Shown: positions 47,758-62,782, counted from the stretch's first letter. The stretch: DNA of 64,000 bases from Capitulum mitella (GCA_030062745.1 CP099851.1:3090393-3154392), one strand, 5' to 3'. Numbers and translations are program-made. Notes: generated by a model not told the origin, from the sequence alone.

Positions 47758-50700
47758 ATGCATAGTTTCCAAGCTTCTTGTATCAAACTTCCTCAAGCCA
47801 GTTTCCGAGATCCGGATAAATGCTACATAAGTAATCGTTAAAAATGGTTTTCTCTGGGACTTTGATTTTGGCACATGCATGAGTGCACTAATTCACGCCG
47901 AACAGTCACGAACAGTCAGTCTGCTGAAAAGGTCGTCACCCGATCGTCATTCGTTTCTACCCCTGGCCCCAGCACCGACGTCAGCAGCTGTCACCCGTTG
48001 GGTGGCGCACGTCATTCCTGTCTGAGTCATCAGTTAAATAGAGACGATAACAGGCGGCCGTATCATTAAATACTCGCAGATTTGCCAGAAATAAAAACGA
48101 AATGTCCCAACGCGAGGTTGATTACAGACTTCTAGTCACGCTTGTCACAGTTTTGGCGTAGACAGTTTGACACACGGCCAGGAAACGCGGCGACACTTAC
48201 CGTCATCCAACTGTCAGGTGATGCGTTGACTACAGCCCGCTATGACGTTTCGCGTACACAAGCGGATCAAGGCTATCGATCTTAGAACAGTCCTGACTGA
48301 ACTGTCGATCACGGAAACAGCATCAATTAAACCCCCTTTTCGGTAAGAACGCATAATCCGCCCGACCCATGGTGAAGAGAGAATAGCTAGCGGTCTCCAT
48401 AGTTCCCTGTGACAGCACACACGGCTCCAGCCGTGGGCCGTCTCCACGCATCAGAAACTGACCTTGAAAACTCAGTCCACAAACATGCCCACCAACTAAC
48501 CCGGGGTCGTAATAGCCACTGTGCCGAATGGACCACCCGCCGATTGCAATAAAACACCATGCAATACAGTAAAATACAAACTGTACGGTACGGATGGAGG
48601 ATTCCCGCGGCTCACAGGATGCCAACAGTGCTGTTCCCTAAGGACCCCCTCGTAAATCACGGAGACTCCGGCGAAGAAAAGCCACATCAGAAGAAAGACG
48701 TATATTTCCCTCGATCACCGTCCCGCCGCCTTCGCGGATAACCAAACAAGGACAACGCTAAAAAGCACGTGTATTCGCCAAACTCGGTGCAAGTGTTAAA
48801 CAAGACGGGCCGCCCGCCGTCGCCGCTCGCATTAAAACAGGTCTGTCCTGAGGGAGCTTTATTACGAAATGCCGTTCTCAGCTCGCCGAGGGTAGGCCCA
48901 TCCCATCAGGTCGACTACGGCGCACAAATGAAATCAGGCAACAATTTTCGTATGAAAGACAAAATAAACCGGTCCAAAAACACAATGCGCAAGGATGGTG
49001 GTGACTATGTGGTTGTTACACTGATCAAACGCATACGCACAGACACTAGAATACACGACCCGAGGAGCTAAGAGCCTTAGAAAATCACCCCCGTAGCGTG
49101 GTTGCCAGGTGCCATGCGAGTCATTTTCACCATACGTCAGTGGCATGGTCACAGCACGTCAGAATACGGTGCATCACCAGACGGCGAGAGCGAGGCTGGT
49201 TTTTGTTACCTGACCCGTGCGTCTGCGTCTCCGTGCGGAGGTGGCGCGCGCGGCCGGCCGGCCCGGCGCCTGGACCACCGGGCGAGCGCCGCCGCCGCCG
49301 GCGCCGCTCGGCAGGCGCCCCGGCCGGCCGCCGACACGGACGGAGCGAGGGAGAGAGACAGAGCGACCACTCAGACAGCGGGGACAGGCGGCAGCGGGAC
49401 GGCAGGCCAGACGACACACCCTGAGCGGACGAGGACGCCCCGGGCCGGGGCCGGTCAGACGGCCCGGACACCGCGGCACCCCAGTCACGGCCACCACCCA
49501 GATCGAGAGGCAGTGTCGTCCTCCGCGGCGGGAGCCGAGCGGACACAGGCGCGAGCCATCTACAGCCGTCTGCAGGCACAGGGCCACCCCGTCCCAGTCC
49601 CGTCCCGTCCCGTCCCAGGAACATGTGCGCGCTAAAGGTCATCAACAACTGCCTCCCCCGTCCCTGTCACGGCACGGCAATACTACCCGTCCCGAGAACT
49701 GCCAAAGGGCGGCTGTCAATCCCGATGCCCAACGGAGCGTGCTACCAGCAGCAGCATTCTGCCTCTCCATATCTCCAGAATACGGTCCTCGTCAGTGAAC
49801 ACCCTCTCCAGAGAATAATCCAGGTCCGGATGTTTCCCATCTGCAGCCCCCCCGCAACCCCGCCCTAAGCGCTTGATACGAGCGCACGACGAGCAATCGG
49901 CCCATCCTGGGGCCCCTCCGACACGCCCCCAGCGGGTGAGCCCACACCACGTGACACACGACGGGGGAGTTTCCGGCGCGCGGGCGACCCGCGCGCCGAC
50001 GTCAACCTAGGGCGGACACGACAATCAGGTGGCGACCAACGAACGGCAAATGCACGAGCAACGACATGGCAATTTCAACCATACGACAACGGAGAGATCA
50101 GGTCATGTTTTAAACAGGCGTCTGGCACCCGACAACCACGCTGTGCAGCTCCCTCCGAGAACGGCTCGACCCCGGCGGGCGGCGGCGGCCCGCGGCAAGC
50201 GCGCAGTCAACGGCGGGCGACAACCATGGCATCGAACAGCAGTACACGTCATCACACTCGCCCGCGCGGCGCGCACAGAGGAGGAGCGAGAACCAGAGAG
50301 AAAGAGATGGAGACAGGCGGAAAGAGGGCGGGGGCGGCGCGCGGCAGTTCGCGTCTCGTCTCGGCACGCTCCCTCACACGAGTGCGACACACCAGAGGCG
50401 CAGGACCCGGGCCTCGGCCTTGAGCGGCGGGCTGGCGGCTCCGGCGGCGGCGGCCACACACAGCGGCTCACCAATCATACACGAACAATGCAACCGGCAG
50501 ACAATTTACGCATTGAATGGGCTACACCTGGCATATCTGAAAAAGACCGAACAGGACTTATAGCCGGGCGCCGCTGGGCCGGCACTCCTGCAAGAGGCGC
50601 GTTAGTCTGGGGCCGGGGGTACTCACCGGGCGGCGGACGGCGCCGCTCGGGCCGAGCCAGCGCCCTGCCGTCGCGCCTCCGTCTCCGCCGCGCGCCGTCA

Positions 50701-50944
50701 GCTGCACCTGTGCCGACCCGGCCCACCGCACACCCGGCAAACACGAACACGCGCCACACCACACCACAACCGCTGTTGAGCACGACCGAGACGCCGGCAA
50801 ACTGAAACACAAGCTGGGCAGAGGCCCGAGCCCGGCCGGACCCGGCGCTCCTCGCCGCGGCGGCGTGACGTTACGTTACGTGACGGCGCGGCGGCGCGGG
50901 CGCGGGCGCGGCACTCACCGACATCGGACGCTCGACCGGCGCCG
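47758..50944 (-). other. Probable 3' untranslated and downstream region of the FUBP-like gene
   Basis: No supported gene on either strand. A minus-strand AATAAA at 48,858-48,863 would give a 3' untranslated region of about 2.1 kb. The 49.2-50.5 kb part is CpG- and GC-rich with long overlapping open frames on several strands, typical of GC-rich non-coding DNA; none shows a domain. Confidence 0.4.
48858..48863 (-). promoter_or_regulatory. Candidate poly(A) signal, FUBP-like gene
   Basis: AATAAA on the minus strand, about 2.08 kb beyond the stop codon. I saw no nearer canonical signal, but a variant hexamer could be used instead. Confidence 0.35.
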
Positions 50945-53900
50945 CTAGTTGTCGCCGGCGCCCGGGTACCCGCCGTACTGGCCGTAGCCGCCGGGCGCGC
51001 CGCCGCCGTAGGCGCCGGCGAAGTTGTACTGCTGCGGCTGGCCGTAGCCGCCGGGCGCGCCGCCGCCGCCGGACGGCGCCGGCGCCTGCGGCTGCTGCGG
51101 CTGCTGCGGCTGTTGCTGCTGCTGCTGCTGCTGACGGCGGGGAGAGGCACGCGTCACGGACGGCTGCACCGCCAGCCGGAGAGCGCGGCTACATTTGGGG
51201 GGGGGTCCATCACATGGCATCGTGACGCCCCGTCCAGAGCTGATGCTGCTGGCGAACGACTTCCATACACAACAGAGCTCATGGGAGGAAGCAATACGGA
51301 TACAAGAGGCCGCAGGCCGTTTAACCTGTTACGCCACGTAGTCAGGCGAACAGACAGCAAGAGACGGGAACTTTCGTCACCGTACCTGGCAACAGACAAT
51401 CGCCACGGGAAAATTCCCGCCCGACTCGAGGCCGGGCGCGGAGTCGGGAGCGCTCACCTTGGCCGACTTGATCTGCTGCTCGAGCTTCTCGGCCTCGGCG
51501 ATCAGGCCCTGCGAGCGGTAGTACTCCACCCACTGCGCGCTGTAGTCGGCCTGGGCGCCGTTGGCGGCCGGCTGGGCGGCGGCCGGCTGGGCGGCGGCCG
51601 CCGGCCCACCGCCGCCGCCCGCCTTGTTGGCCTTGCTCTGCTGCTCGATGGCCTCGGCCTCGCGGATCATGCCCATGTTGCGGTAGTACTCGGCCCACTG
51701 GGCGCTGAAGTCCTGGCCGCCGCCCGCGTTCATGCCCGCCGTGTTGCCTGCCGCCGGCGGGGCGCGTCAGCGGCCGAGGAGAGCAAACAAAAATGCCGCC
51801 CGTATGTCCCAACACCCACCAAGCGCCCTACGTTTCCGGCTTAGTCACGTTTGGGTATTCCTACCATATGCTCGACTGGCACTGCCCCAATGCCAGTCTC
51901 TTGAGTGAAGCAATGATACAGCAAGAAACATCTTACCTTTCTCCTGAGGACACAAGACAATACAATACCCCGACACTCCTTAAAAAAATCCCATTCCTAC
52001 ATTTCTTAATTTTCCTCCAGTATCTTCTTTTCACGCCTGAAGAGCACCTCCTGAAGACGGCCAGGTCGCCCCGAGCTAGTGCGAACGCCGCTGCCAGGAA
52101 CCCTCCACCAACCGCCACGTCCGTCCCACCGTACCTGCTCGGTACCCCGCGCTCCCACGGAGGCGGCTCTCGCCTGGCCGACTGCCGGCCATCAGCAGGC
52201 CGCCTGCTTTCCGCCGGTCCAGCGCGGTGTCCGTCCCTCGGCCGGCCGCCGTCGTCCACTGACCTGGCGCGCTCTGCGGCTGCGGGCCGCCGCCGCCGCC
52301 ACCGCCGCCGCCGCCGCCCGGCGCCGGCCCGCCCTGGCCGCCGTAGTACTGGGCGTAGTAGCTGTTCCAGCCGCCGTCCTGCTTGCTGGGGTCGTTCTGC
52401 TGCTGGCCCCAGACGCCCGGGTTGTGGAAGTTGCCGCCCCAGCCCTGCGGCGGGTAGGGGCCGGGGCCGCCGGGGCCCGGTCCGCCCGGGCCGCCGAACG
52501 GTCCGCCCGGACCGCCGGGACCGCCCGGGCCGCCCGGACCGCACGGCTGAAACCAGAGCCGGCCGCCGTCAGCCGGACGCCTGGGAGGCCGGCCGGCCGG
52601 CCGGGCGCCGGAGGTGCGTCGCCGCCGCCGCCGCGTCGCCGGCGCCGCGCCGCGGTCGGCCCTCTTCGTCGGCGCCGCGGCGTCCCGGTGCGGCCGCACC
52701 GTCCGCCGCCCGGCCGGCCGTCCGTCCGTCACACACACGCCGGTCAACACGAGCGCGCAGGGCCAACCCCGACCAAGCACAGCAACCCCGCGGCTATCTG
52801 CGGCAACTTGGCTACGCTGCTACCCGCCCGATTTTCCGGCAGTACTCACAATGCCCACTTTCTCGCAGATGAGCCGCCGGGCCCGCTCCACCTGGTCGGG
52901 GTTGCCCTTGATCACGAAGATCTTCTCGTTGGGGTTGGGCGGCGGCCGGCGGTCCAGCTCGCAGTGCGCGCCCGACTGCATGTTGATGGCCTTGATCGTT
53001 TCGCCGCCCTTGCCGATCACGACGCCGCACTTGTTGGCCGGCACCGGAAAGCTCACCTCCTGCTTGCCGTCGCGGCCCATGGGCCCTCCGGGGCCGCGGC
53101 CGTAGCCGCCGCCGCCCCAGCCGCCGCCGCCGCCGCGGCCGCCCATCTGGTCGCGCTTCATGACGCTCTCGATCAGGTCCTGGATGATGACCTTGGCGTG
53201 CTCGATCTGGTCGGGCGTACCCGTCACGGTGGCCAGCCGCTCGTTGCGGCCGCTGATGTTCTGCTGGAACTGGATGTTGGCGCCCGTGTCGTTCTGCACC
53301 TTCTTGATCATCTCGCCGCCCTTGCCGATCACCACGCCGACGGCCGCCTGCGGCACCGTCACCTGGCGGCACGGGACGTCACGTACGTCACGTGGCGGCC
53401 CAGGAGTCCGCGCCGTCCGCGCCAGGCCGGCTCGGTGACAGGATCAGGGCCGGCGCGGGGCACCGCGCGGCGCAGTCCCGGCCCGGCTCGGCCGACGGAC
53501 GCGGACGGCAGAGGAAGCGACACGACGGCGGCTCGCGAGACGGCGACGAATGGAACAGAACCGCGGCGGAGATAGCGCATCTCTGCCACGACTCATACAC
53601 GGTATTACGGCGATCACTGACACAAACCTCACATACTGTATCCAGGATGAGAAACGCTGGTAAATGTCCAAGTTTGATTACTGGAAAGCTATGGATGTAC
53701 AGCCTCATCGTAACGGATTCCAAAATATTTGTTCACAACACGGAATGAACAAACTACTAATAGCTCTCTCCAGGTTCTTTAGTGATCTTTTCCATAATTC
53801 GTCGATTTTCACATACGCCACCGAGATCTCCGATCCTGGGCGCACACGTAATGAGCGAAAACCAACGACAATGGACAACTGTGGACGACATGCGCAGGAC

Positions 53901-56900
53901 TGGCCTGCCGGCCACGAATCAGCTGAGGTCCCTTTTATCTGTCTCTGTAATCCCCCTACACTACCCGACTATGTCGACCGCTGTTCTGATAGCATTTCCG
54001 GCGATCAGTGAAGACCTGGGCGCCAGCGAGTTCTACCAGCATTCTGTTGCAGGGGTAGAGTACCAGAAGTCTTGTAGGCAGAAATCTGGCTCTATGGTCT
54101 GCTTCCAAAACCTAACAATTTCACTACATCTTGTCCGCAGTATTCGCATTTGCATGGAAATTACGAAAATGCCCGCTCATCCCATGATTATTTTATACCC
54201 CAATAATCAGATTGGTAAACCTTTCTTGCTGAGAAGACCCATTTCGGATATTTTTTCAAAAAAGCGAACATGTATATTATAAACGTATCCATACAAGAAT
54301 GGTATCTAAGCCAGCTAAAATTATTTCATATTCATTAGTCCGCCCAGGCAGGTTGTAACTGCTTAAAATCACCATAAATGACAGGAATCAATTTGATCCA
54401 CCTAAACACCAAATTCAAGTACGTCAACATAGGCTGCATCCTGCCACTGAATGTGTAAGATCATAAACCAGGAAGTAGACTCCAGTTACCAGTATTCTGG
54501 AAAGCAAGAGACCCCACGCTCGTGTGGCCACACAACTTACAGTACTGTTCTGCTCTGAACGGACATCAAATGAGAAGTATGCCACTAAAGTTCTCCAAAA
54601 AATACGTTTGCTATTTTCTGGAGCCTCCACTTCCAACACGTCAGATCGGGAGACGGCGGAACATCTTCAGAGCGTCCGACTCGCGGCACGGGCCCGGTGG
54701 CGTCCCGTGACGGTGACGGTGACGGTAATGGCTCGACGCGGACGTACCGGGGGTCGGCTGGACGTACCTCCTGCGAGGTGGTGCCGAACCCTCCACGGCC
54801 GTAGTTGCCCATGCGGCCGCCGCCCGGGCCGTAGTTGTCCTTCTCGGCCATCAGGTCGAACACCAGCTGCTTGGCGCGCTGCCAGACCGCACACTCAAGG
54901 TCAGCGGACGCCCCGCGGGGGAGGGGAGGGGTTGGCACGCTCGGAAACCCAGCGTACCATGCAGCGCGAGACATGAACACTGAAGAATGGCCGGTATCAG
55001 CAACTGGGGCCGGCCTTCGACGCCACTGCGTCATCGGCGGAATTCCGCACAACAGGTGAACATATCTCCTCGGCCACCGGTACCGACAAATCAGCGGGAT
55101 ATGCCTGAGGCTGTACGCTGATCCCAACAGTGACAAACAGACCACGGGCCCGCACAATCCCCGGCCGCTGACGATCATCGAACACACGGCGCCGCCGGCC
55201 AGCCGGACGCGACGGCGCCGCGCCGTCTCCGGCCGGCGGGTCCCTGTCGGCCAGGCTACTATCAAACTCCACTCCCGGCCGCCGGGCGGCTTGTGGCGTT
55301 AGCGAATCCTGCCTCGTCCTGTGGCGCCTCGGAGGGCCGGCCGCCGGGCTGGCGACTCCGCCCGGCCGCCGACCCGGGCGCGCTGACCCGCGCCGCCCCG
55401 CCGGCGCCCCGCCACTCACCTCGATCTGCTTCAGGTCGCCCGTGATGCGCAGCGGCTTCTCAGGCGCGTTGGCGTACTGTCCGTCCTGCACCACCACCAT
55501 CTTGGAGCCGCTGTTGTCCTGCAGCTGCTTGATCGTCTCGCCGCCCTTGCCTGGAGACACGGGCAGCGCGCGCTCAGAATGGGGCAGCGGCCGAAGCATC
55601 CCTTCACAACGCAACAAACACGTTGGAGAAGGTACAAAATGAAAGCTTTGGTAGCTTAGTGAGCCAATACCTCTGACTTACCGATGGCACATCAGGCATT
55701 TCCTGTTTTAAGTACAGAAAAACATGCTGACTGTAACCACCAGACGGCGGACGTCAATTAAAACTGAAAACGGCGGCAGCTCGGCACACAGCGGCACGGC
55801 CACGCCCGCAGCGGTCCTCACCGATAATGAGGCCGACCTTGGAGCTGGGGACCATCATCTCGGACGTGGTCTGGCCGGGCTGCTCGCCGCCCATCATGTC
55901 GCTGAGGCCGCCGCCGCCGCCGCCCATCATGCGGTCGCGGTCGCGCTCGTTAGCGCGCGACGCCACGATCGCGTCGATCAGCTCCTTGGCGCGCTCGATG
56001 GCGGCGCGCGAGCCAGTCAGCGTGCACGTGCGCTCCGAGCTGGGGTCCATCGACTGGGGCGACATCTGGATCTTGGCGCCGGACTCGGCCTGCAGCCGGC
56101 TGATAGATTCGCCGCCGCGGCCGATGATCAGGCCCACCATCCGGTCAGGGATCATGATGTCCTCCGACTCGACGCCGCCCAGGCCCAGCGGCGGACCGCC
56201 GCCCATACCGCCACCGCCGCCGCCGCCCATTCCGCCGCCCATACCGCCGCCGCCGCCCATGCCGCCGCCTCCGACTCCGACTCCGCCTCCGCCTACGCCT
56301 CCACCGCCGCCGCCAACACCGGCGCCGCCTCCTCCTCCGCCGCCGCCGCCGCCCATGCCGCCCTCCCGGATGGCGGCCAGCTGGGCGCCGAACGGATCGC
56401 CCATGCCGGCCGGTCTCTTGCCCTCAGGGCCTGCCCGGGCATCACGTCGTCAGCACGGCCCATGCACCACAACTGAGAGAAGTACAGTACACCATCATAC
56501 ATCCACTGAACACCACTCAAAAGGACTTCACAGCCGTCTAATTTAACGTCTGCTTCATCTAGGATTATGCAACCATAACGAATTGAATAAACTGTTGTTT
56601 GACTTTGACTATTGATGGAGAAGTTCCCATGACCTCCTCAGTTGGGCTCACTTCTCCTGTGCAATTTAATCCAGTATCCAAGCCACATAATCAAATTTTC
56701 AGTACCTTTTTGCACATGAATTGTGCATACTTTGTGACATCAATGAAGGTTGTATACACATCTCATCCACTGCTTGCTTTCAACAAAAAAAGAGCATGAG
56801 AAGTGCATAAATTGGGACACTAAAAAGTTGACAGGTGTGCAGAATGTATTTCAAGAGAATATGTGACAAAGTATGATATCTGAAGACTCCATAAGCATTT

Positions 56901-59900
56901 CACTACCTGATCCTGAGTGGATCCAAATTAAGCCTGGCCCCTGGAGCCTTTGGCTGTGCACCTTAACAAAGATTTGTACAACACATGAACACATGACTGG
57001 TTTCCAAAGTCTTGACATCACATGTAAGCACAACATGTACAAAATGGGACATGACTGGTTCTTATAAGGGGTCCTTGCATTTCTCTGACATATTATTACC
57101 TTATTTCCATCACACTATTCCTGCCATGCAAACAAATCCCCAACCTCTATTGCACTCTTAATGTCATGCAAGCTTATTTCCAAACTTAAGTCACCTATAC
57201 TTGGAACTCTACTGCATGCTTTTTTGTTTGGGCTCCTTCACTGCCCCCCCCCCCCTATGTGTGATGTCGCTTTTCAGCATATAACATTAGATACAAAAGG
57301 ATTAGTGCATTTGAGATCTGGACAACATTCCCGTAGTTGGGATATTTAAGGGCAAAAGCACTTGCTTCTGCTGATTTCCTTCAGCATGTTTCCACCTTCT
57401 TGTTTTTATGTTACTTTGCACAATGCAGGTATATAATCCACAAAACTAATGCTACATACTACATTTAAACCCTCTGAGGGCTTGGAACATGGCTCCTTTG
57501 AAGCTCCTGGTTAATCAAAGTTTGCAGGTATTTGAGGACCCCAGATACCTTTTGATTCCTCTTGATTAGCCTCTGCAATGCCATAAAATCTTTTACAATG
57601 TGGGTAAATGGGGCAGGTGGTAGCATGATTTGGAAGTGAAATATTCTGTTTTCTTCTGGCATCTTATGTAAAGATTCATAACTGACTGAAAAAATCAGTA
57701 TCTTAATTCTTGGTGTGGCTGTTTTACAGCCACACAAGTATGATCAAAACTTACTCCACCACACCAAAACTTACAGATTGACTGTCTACCTAAAGCAAAA
57801 GAAGTGCTTTCCTGGTAAACAAGTCATTTCATGTGTCTCATGTGTATGTTCAAGACCGCCACAGTTTGTCCACATTAGGACACCTATGCTGCCAAGAACT
57901 GTAGCTTTGAAAAGGGAAAGTAAAGATGTCCAAAAATACAACAGCAAAAAACAAAGTAAAATGTAACAGAACACATAAAAAGTCAATACCAGCTTTGGGT
58001 CCACTGCTGTCTCATTTTTGGCAGTCATTAAATGGCCCTTGGGCTGCCTGGTGGTCACATGGCTATTTTCTCTTTTTGAATGCATATATGCTGGTCCTTT
58101 CAAAGATGTGGTGATGGTGGCACCCCCAGGGTGATTATATGCTGCAATGGCCACCTACCAGCAGTCTCCACTGGGGATGTCACCATCACAAAATCTTGCC
58201 TCCTGGTCATCATGTTTCTTTCTTGTGCCTGGTATTTCTTTGCAAAGCATTTTCTCACAATGGCAAAAAAGGAGACTAGGGCATGAAGCCAAATGACACA
58301 GAATACTAATGGCTGTATCAGCACAGCTTGCATTAAAATAAAAACCTTGACTGTCAGACATGACAATATTTTTTTTAATGGAACTCCCATCACAAGCAGA
58401 AATGTGGAAATGAAAAACTTCTAATTCTTCCCCAAATAAATGCTCCCACTACTGGTATTTCTTCCATGAAAATGGCTTTTCTTTAAGCACACATTTCAGC
58501 TACACCATCACTGTGCATGAATGGGGGGGGGGGGGTAGGGTTCAGCAACTGACCAACAAGGTTGGGGAAGTGTTGTTGGTGCTGATCAACACCAGAAAAT
58601 ATGTGCTCCAAAAAAGTTTGGTCTTGTGTCCCATCAAAAAACTACACTACAACTAAGTCAAAAGATTTCTAACCTGCAAGCACATGACTGCCTCCATTCA
58701 CTCCACAGCAGGCATGATGTCATAACTGACTTACACCAAGAATGCCAACTTAAACCAGTATTGCTGTTTTGCACAGTATTTTGCACTCCAAAACAAAAAA
58801 TAAATACTCTGCTACAAAAGTCAAAAACCAAATTTTCAACCCTGCCCCCTGTCACTTCTAATCCTGACATGAACCTAGTACTAAGCCCTTTTGTTGTGTT
58901 CCAGTTCCTACGAGGCATTCCCAGTCTTCCCAGCATACACCAAGAGTCAATGCCAATTTCAATATTTCCAGCCATGTTTGACAGTTTGTCATGTGCCAAT
59001 TTCTTAACCTCAACATCACTGATGACATATGACATCTGGGTTAATCCCCAAAACTGGCAGTCATCTGCTGACTGCCTTAGAGGCACAAGGACAGGGAAAT
59101 GGTCCAATCTGGCAACATATGCATTCAGATTACTTCACACTCCCATGACAAATCAGTTCCAAGATTTAATGAACACCACAATGCCAAATGACTTAATAAC
59201 CACCACTGGTCTTAACATGTTACTGGTGTAGTTTGACAGGGACTGAAAAAATTGACATTTGTTTCACTGTCTAGTACATGAAATGATCTTTTCTCTAAAA
59301 CCAGAATGATCTCTGAAAAGAAGCTGGTGTAAGACTATAAATTAAATATTAATTTGTTGACCCTAATTCAGTTCACTTTTATCACTGTTAAGCTTCTTTC
59401 AGATGGCATCCTGTGGATGAAAGATATAGCATTCCTAACAGTATCTGAGACTTATGCCTGAAAATCAAAGAAGCTGTGAAATGGACCCATATCAAATTCA
59501 CAATGCAAAAACAAAGCCCTTGAAAATGGAATCTCCTTGCATGCTATGTCAGTGAAACAATGTTTGTAAGCAGCATAGAGCATTCATCACATGCAATGAT
59601 GCCCATTATAACTCACAAAATATAGTCTTGCAAAAACAGATGGATAGTGTTCAGAAACAGCACTACCACAACACTGCTGTTGCTTTAAGACATTATCTGA
59701 TGCAGTGAAAAATAAGCATAAAATGTCAGCCTACCCATATCCATGTCTGATTCGTGAGGTCGCTTCTGTCCTGCTGGTGCCGCACCAGGGTTGATCTTAG
59801 CAGCAATCTGCAACAAAATGGCCATTATAGTTGGTGAAAATGGAGCCCCATGCACTTTTGTCCAAGGACACAACATTACAACATCTATGGACTGCAAGCA

Positions 59901-62321
59901 CCTACATCAATGCCAGATCACATAACTGAATCATATTCATCATGTCAGTTGGTAATGACAGGCACTTGAGCCCTGATCTGACATTCTCTACCTTGCAGAC
60001 ATGCATACTTCAGGTATTCTTCATCTGTGAACTCACAACATCACTCAAAACAATGCAAAAAGCTTGAAAGCAAATACCCCCCTGCCTACATGATCTTACC
60101 AACAAACTGGGGTCAAAATGTCATGCTGCTATACTGAGAAGCAAAATGTTGTAACAACAGTTGAACAGATATCATACATCACATGATTCAAAAGATGAGC
60201 AGTGACAAACATTTCTTTCCTTGACCTGACTGCAATATGTACATCAAGGCAAACTTACTGTTAAATCAGTACTTTTTTATGGAGCACTGGCACCTTCACA
60301 AGTTCAGATTTAGGAAGACTTTCAGGGATGTCAAAAATTAACATCAGGAAAATGTAAGTTTAGGCCAGGCTGATGGGAGCCTGGTCATTTTTGCCATACT
60401 CTGGTAGGACATGGCACCCATGGCTAACCATAATGTCTATGCTTAGGATGCCACACACAAAAATGGCTAATACTGCCATGGCTGCTCTGCTGGCCATTTT
60501 AAAGGGCAGCTCACAAAATACCAAATTCCTTAAATTTGAACCTGTCTAAAGGCAAGTGATGCTCATGAAAAGCAATGAAGAAATATACTACATTAATAAG
60601 TAGTTATCTTTTATACAATATTTAGGTGAAAATATCTGAGACCTGGAAGCACATCCATTAAATTTATGGTAAGGAAGGTCTTTGATATCAGACATTAAAT
60701 CAAACATATTCACAGCACCCTCAACACTCTCAGTGACAGCTGGTTTCAAAGCACATTTCACTGGGAGAAATGCCTGTAACATGCTGGACATTTCATGCAA
60801 TAACTCCAAAACAACAGCTTTCACTGGCACTACATCACATATTTACCTTTTCACAGCCCACTTTTGCTGTACATAAGATAAAGAAAAGCACATATTCCCC
60901 TATGACAGCAGGAAATGGTGAAACTACTGGCATGCTTTCTGTAGAAAATGGAGCTATGTCATTGTAAAGAAACATGACTAGAACTCCTTCATGCCAAAAA
61001 TGCCCCATGTACTGCATAATGTTTGATAACATCATCAGTAACTGGCACTACAGGCTGCAGGCTGATAGAGGGATGTTCATGAGGTGCAATACAAATGTTG
61101 CACCAAAGGCACAACCCCACACTGAACCCCCACCTGATCCCTCTGGAGCCATGGTATGAGACACTAGAGGCTGCAGGCCACCAAAGCATGTGATTGGACT
61201 TGGCTCTGTCCAACAGAGGTTAGGTCACAAGTCTATATAGGTTAGGTTATGTTGGGATCAGGTTGATTTAGGTTAAGTATCTTGTTAATCTTGTTTATTA
61301 TTCACAAATAAGGTTATACTCATGCAACATAAGGCACCTTAACATCATGACACCTTGACCTTGGCAACTGCCCTTTTTGAGTCTATTAATGGAAAATCCC
61401 AGCAGAAATAAAAAAAAAATGACAGGGTGGTCAGTGAGAAATGAAGTGACTATTATTTGTTATTTTCTCTGTTTTATCTTGAAATATTATGCAGTGATGA
61501 ATTAAAGGTTTTGGCCTTTTAACTGTATGATGTGTAATTTTTGTGCCATTTTTGATAATTTTCACGGGAAAGTAAGCACTTGATATGACCTTATCATGAT
61601 ATATGACCTTAACATGATCAATATGACATATGACCTTATCATTTAATGCAATGATAATCATGGGAGATTAATCCACGCAGAGCAAATGAAAAAGCCAGTT
61701 AGTCACATGGCTGTGATAGCATGTCCAACACATGAAGTACTTTCCTTTCACAACACACATAAGCTTTTTACAAAGATCAGTGTCTTAACCAAATGACAAT
61801 GTATACACAAATACACCAATACGTATATTCAAATACACCTATATATGGATCACAATGGCCTATGATATGAGTGGAATGACACTACAGTATCACATTGAAC
61901 ATACTGGTTTCATGGAGTTCACATGCTGACAACCTAAATGGCACGGCAAGACAACCCTCGTAGGAGAAAAAGTGAGCAATGCAGACATGCGCCGAAATCG
62001 CCTTCGAACCAACTCGGCCGAAATACTACCTTTTCAAGTAAGCAATACACATGTCCCAAGCAGCATCAGCTAGCCAAGGCACACATACAACGTTTTACAA
62101 TGAAAATAAATAGCAGATTACAGTACATGACAAGTGGAAAGAACACCGCGAAATACCACCGGGGGGCCACACTACCGTGCTTTCTTTCAGACCTCTACAA
62201 CAAACGAATTCTTCCGCAAACAAAACATTACCTGCTTAGCTCTCTGAAGAGCGTCAGCGAAGGCAGGACTCTGTGAAAAATTGCCCGAGTTTTGCAGGGG
62301 TTGAGCAGCCAGGTCAGACAT
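50945..62321 (-). CDS. Psi: FUBP/KHSRP/PSI-type four-KH RNA-binding protein
   Basis: Nine exons join in phase: 62321-62232, 59807-59735, 56430-55822, 55550-55420, 54878-54768, 53362-52850, 52546-52264, 51747-51458 and 51130-50945 (TAG), exactly 762 codons. The start MSDLAAQPLQ and FADALQRAKQ|IAAKI with GQKRPHE match the N-terminal nuclear motif region of FUBP proteins. A Gly/Met-rich stretch at about 80-140 precedes KH1 (VGLIIGRGGESI). KH2 (VGLIIGKGGETI), KH3 (VGVVIGKGGEMI) and KH4 (CGVVIGKGGETI) follow, all with intact GxxG loops. The C-terminus has two tyrosine-rich DUF1897-type repeats (AQWAEYYRNMG, AQWVEYYRSQG) and a Gln/Gly tail. Such proteins bind single-stranded DNA or U-rich RNA in MYC control, mRNA decay or splicing (PSI in flies). 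Exons 1-2 and the 3.3-kb intron 2 are CpG-depleted; later exons are CpG-rich. Confidence 0.95.
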
Positions 62322-62782
62322 AATGCAAGATGGACGACACCGGCCTCACGCACGCGCGGAACGCGTCACACCACCGGATATGACGAGTTTTCCCAATTAG
62401 AGGTGAAGGTTAGTGCGTCTTCCCGTCTAACAAAGACGCGTACAGCGCCGACAGCTATAGTCAGATGATACTAATTTATTTTTATTCAGTCGCAGATTTT
62501 ATCAAATTCACAAAACACTAGTGGCAAATCACGACCCAAACACAATAGGGAAAATAAAAAACGTTTTCTTTTTGTAAAGGCGGGAACACTAGTGCTGGTT
62601 CTGAAAACTTAAAATGACTTGTTCTGTGAATGAAGGCTGGGAAATTAAGTGAAATAAATTGATTTTTGCTTTAAAAGTCTAAAGGAAAATAGTTATATAA
62701 CAGAGTATTACAATAAGAGCAGATTTTTGCAGATTACAGCACTAGAGTACAGAATACACATTCAGCGAACCTGTCACAAACG
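62322..62782. promoter_or_regulatory. Divergent promoter region, FUBP-like gene and downstream unit
   Basis: CpG is frequent at 62,322-62,460 and again at 62,765-62,850, between CpG-poor DNA on both sides. Transcription leftward gives the FUBP-like gene, and a rightward unit is inferred from the renewed CpG depletion after 63.0 kb. Confidence 0.4.

Noticed and set aside
49102..50805. Several overlapping 120-260-codon frames on both strands
   Set aside because: They come from high GC content in the probable 3' region of the FUBP-like gene; no frame has a domain or consistent codon pattern.
51793..53575. Plus-strand frames of 359 and 498 codons
   Set aside because: They are antisense to the KH3/KH4 and Gly/Pro-rich exons of the FUBP-like gene, with low-complexity Arg/Pro/Ala composition and no domain.
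55724..56546. Long plus-strand frames rich in Pro or Ala opposite the KH1 exon
   Set aside because: They are antisense shadows of the Gly-rich, GC-rich exon of the FUBP-like gene.
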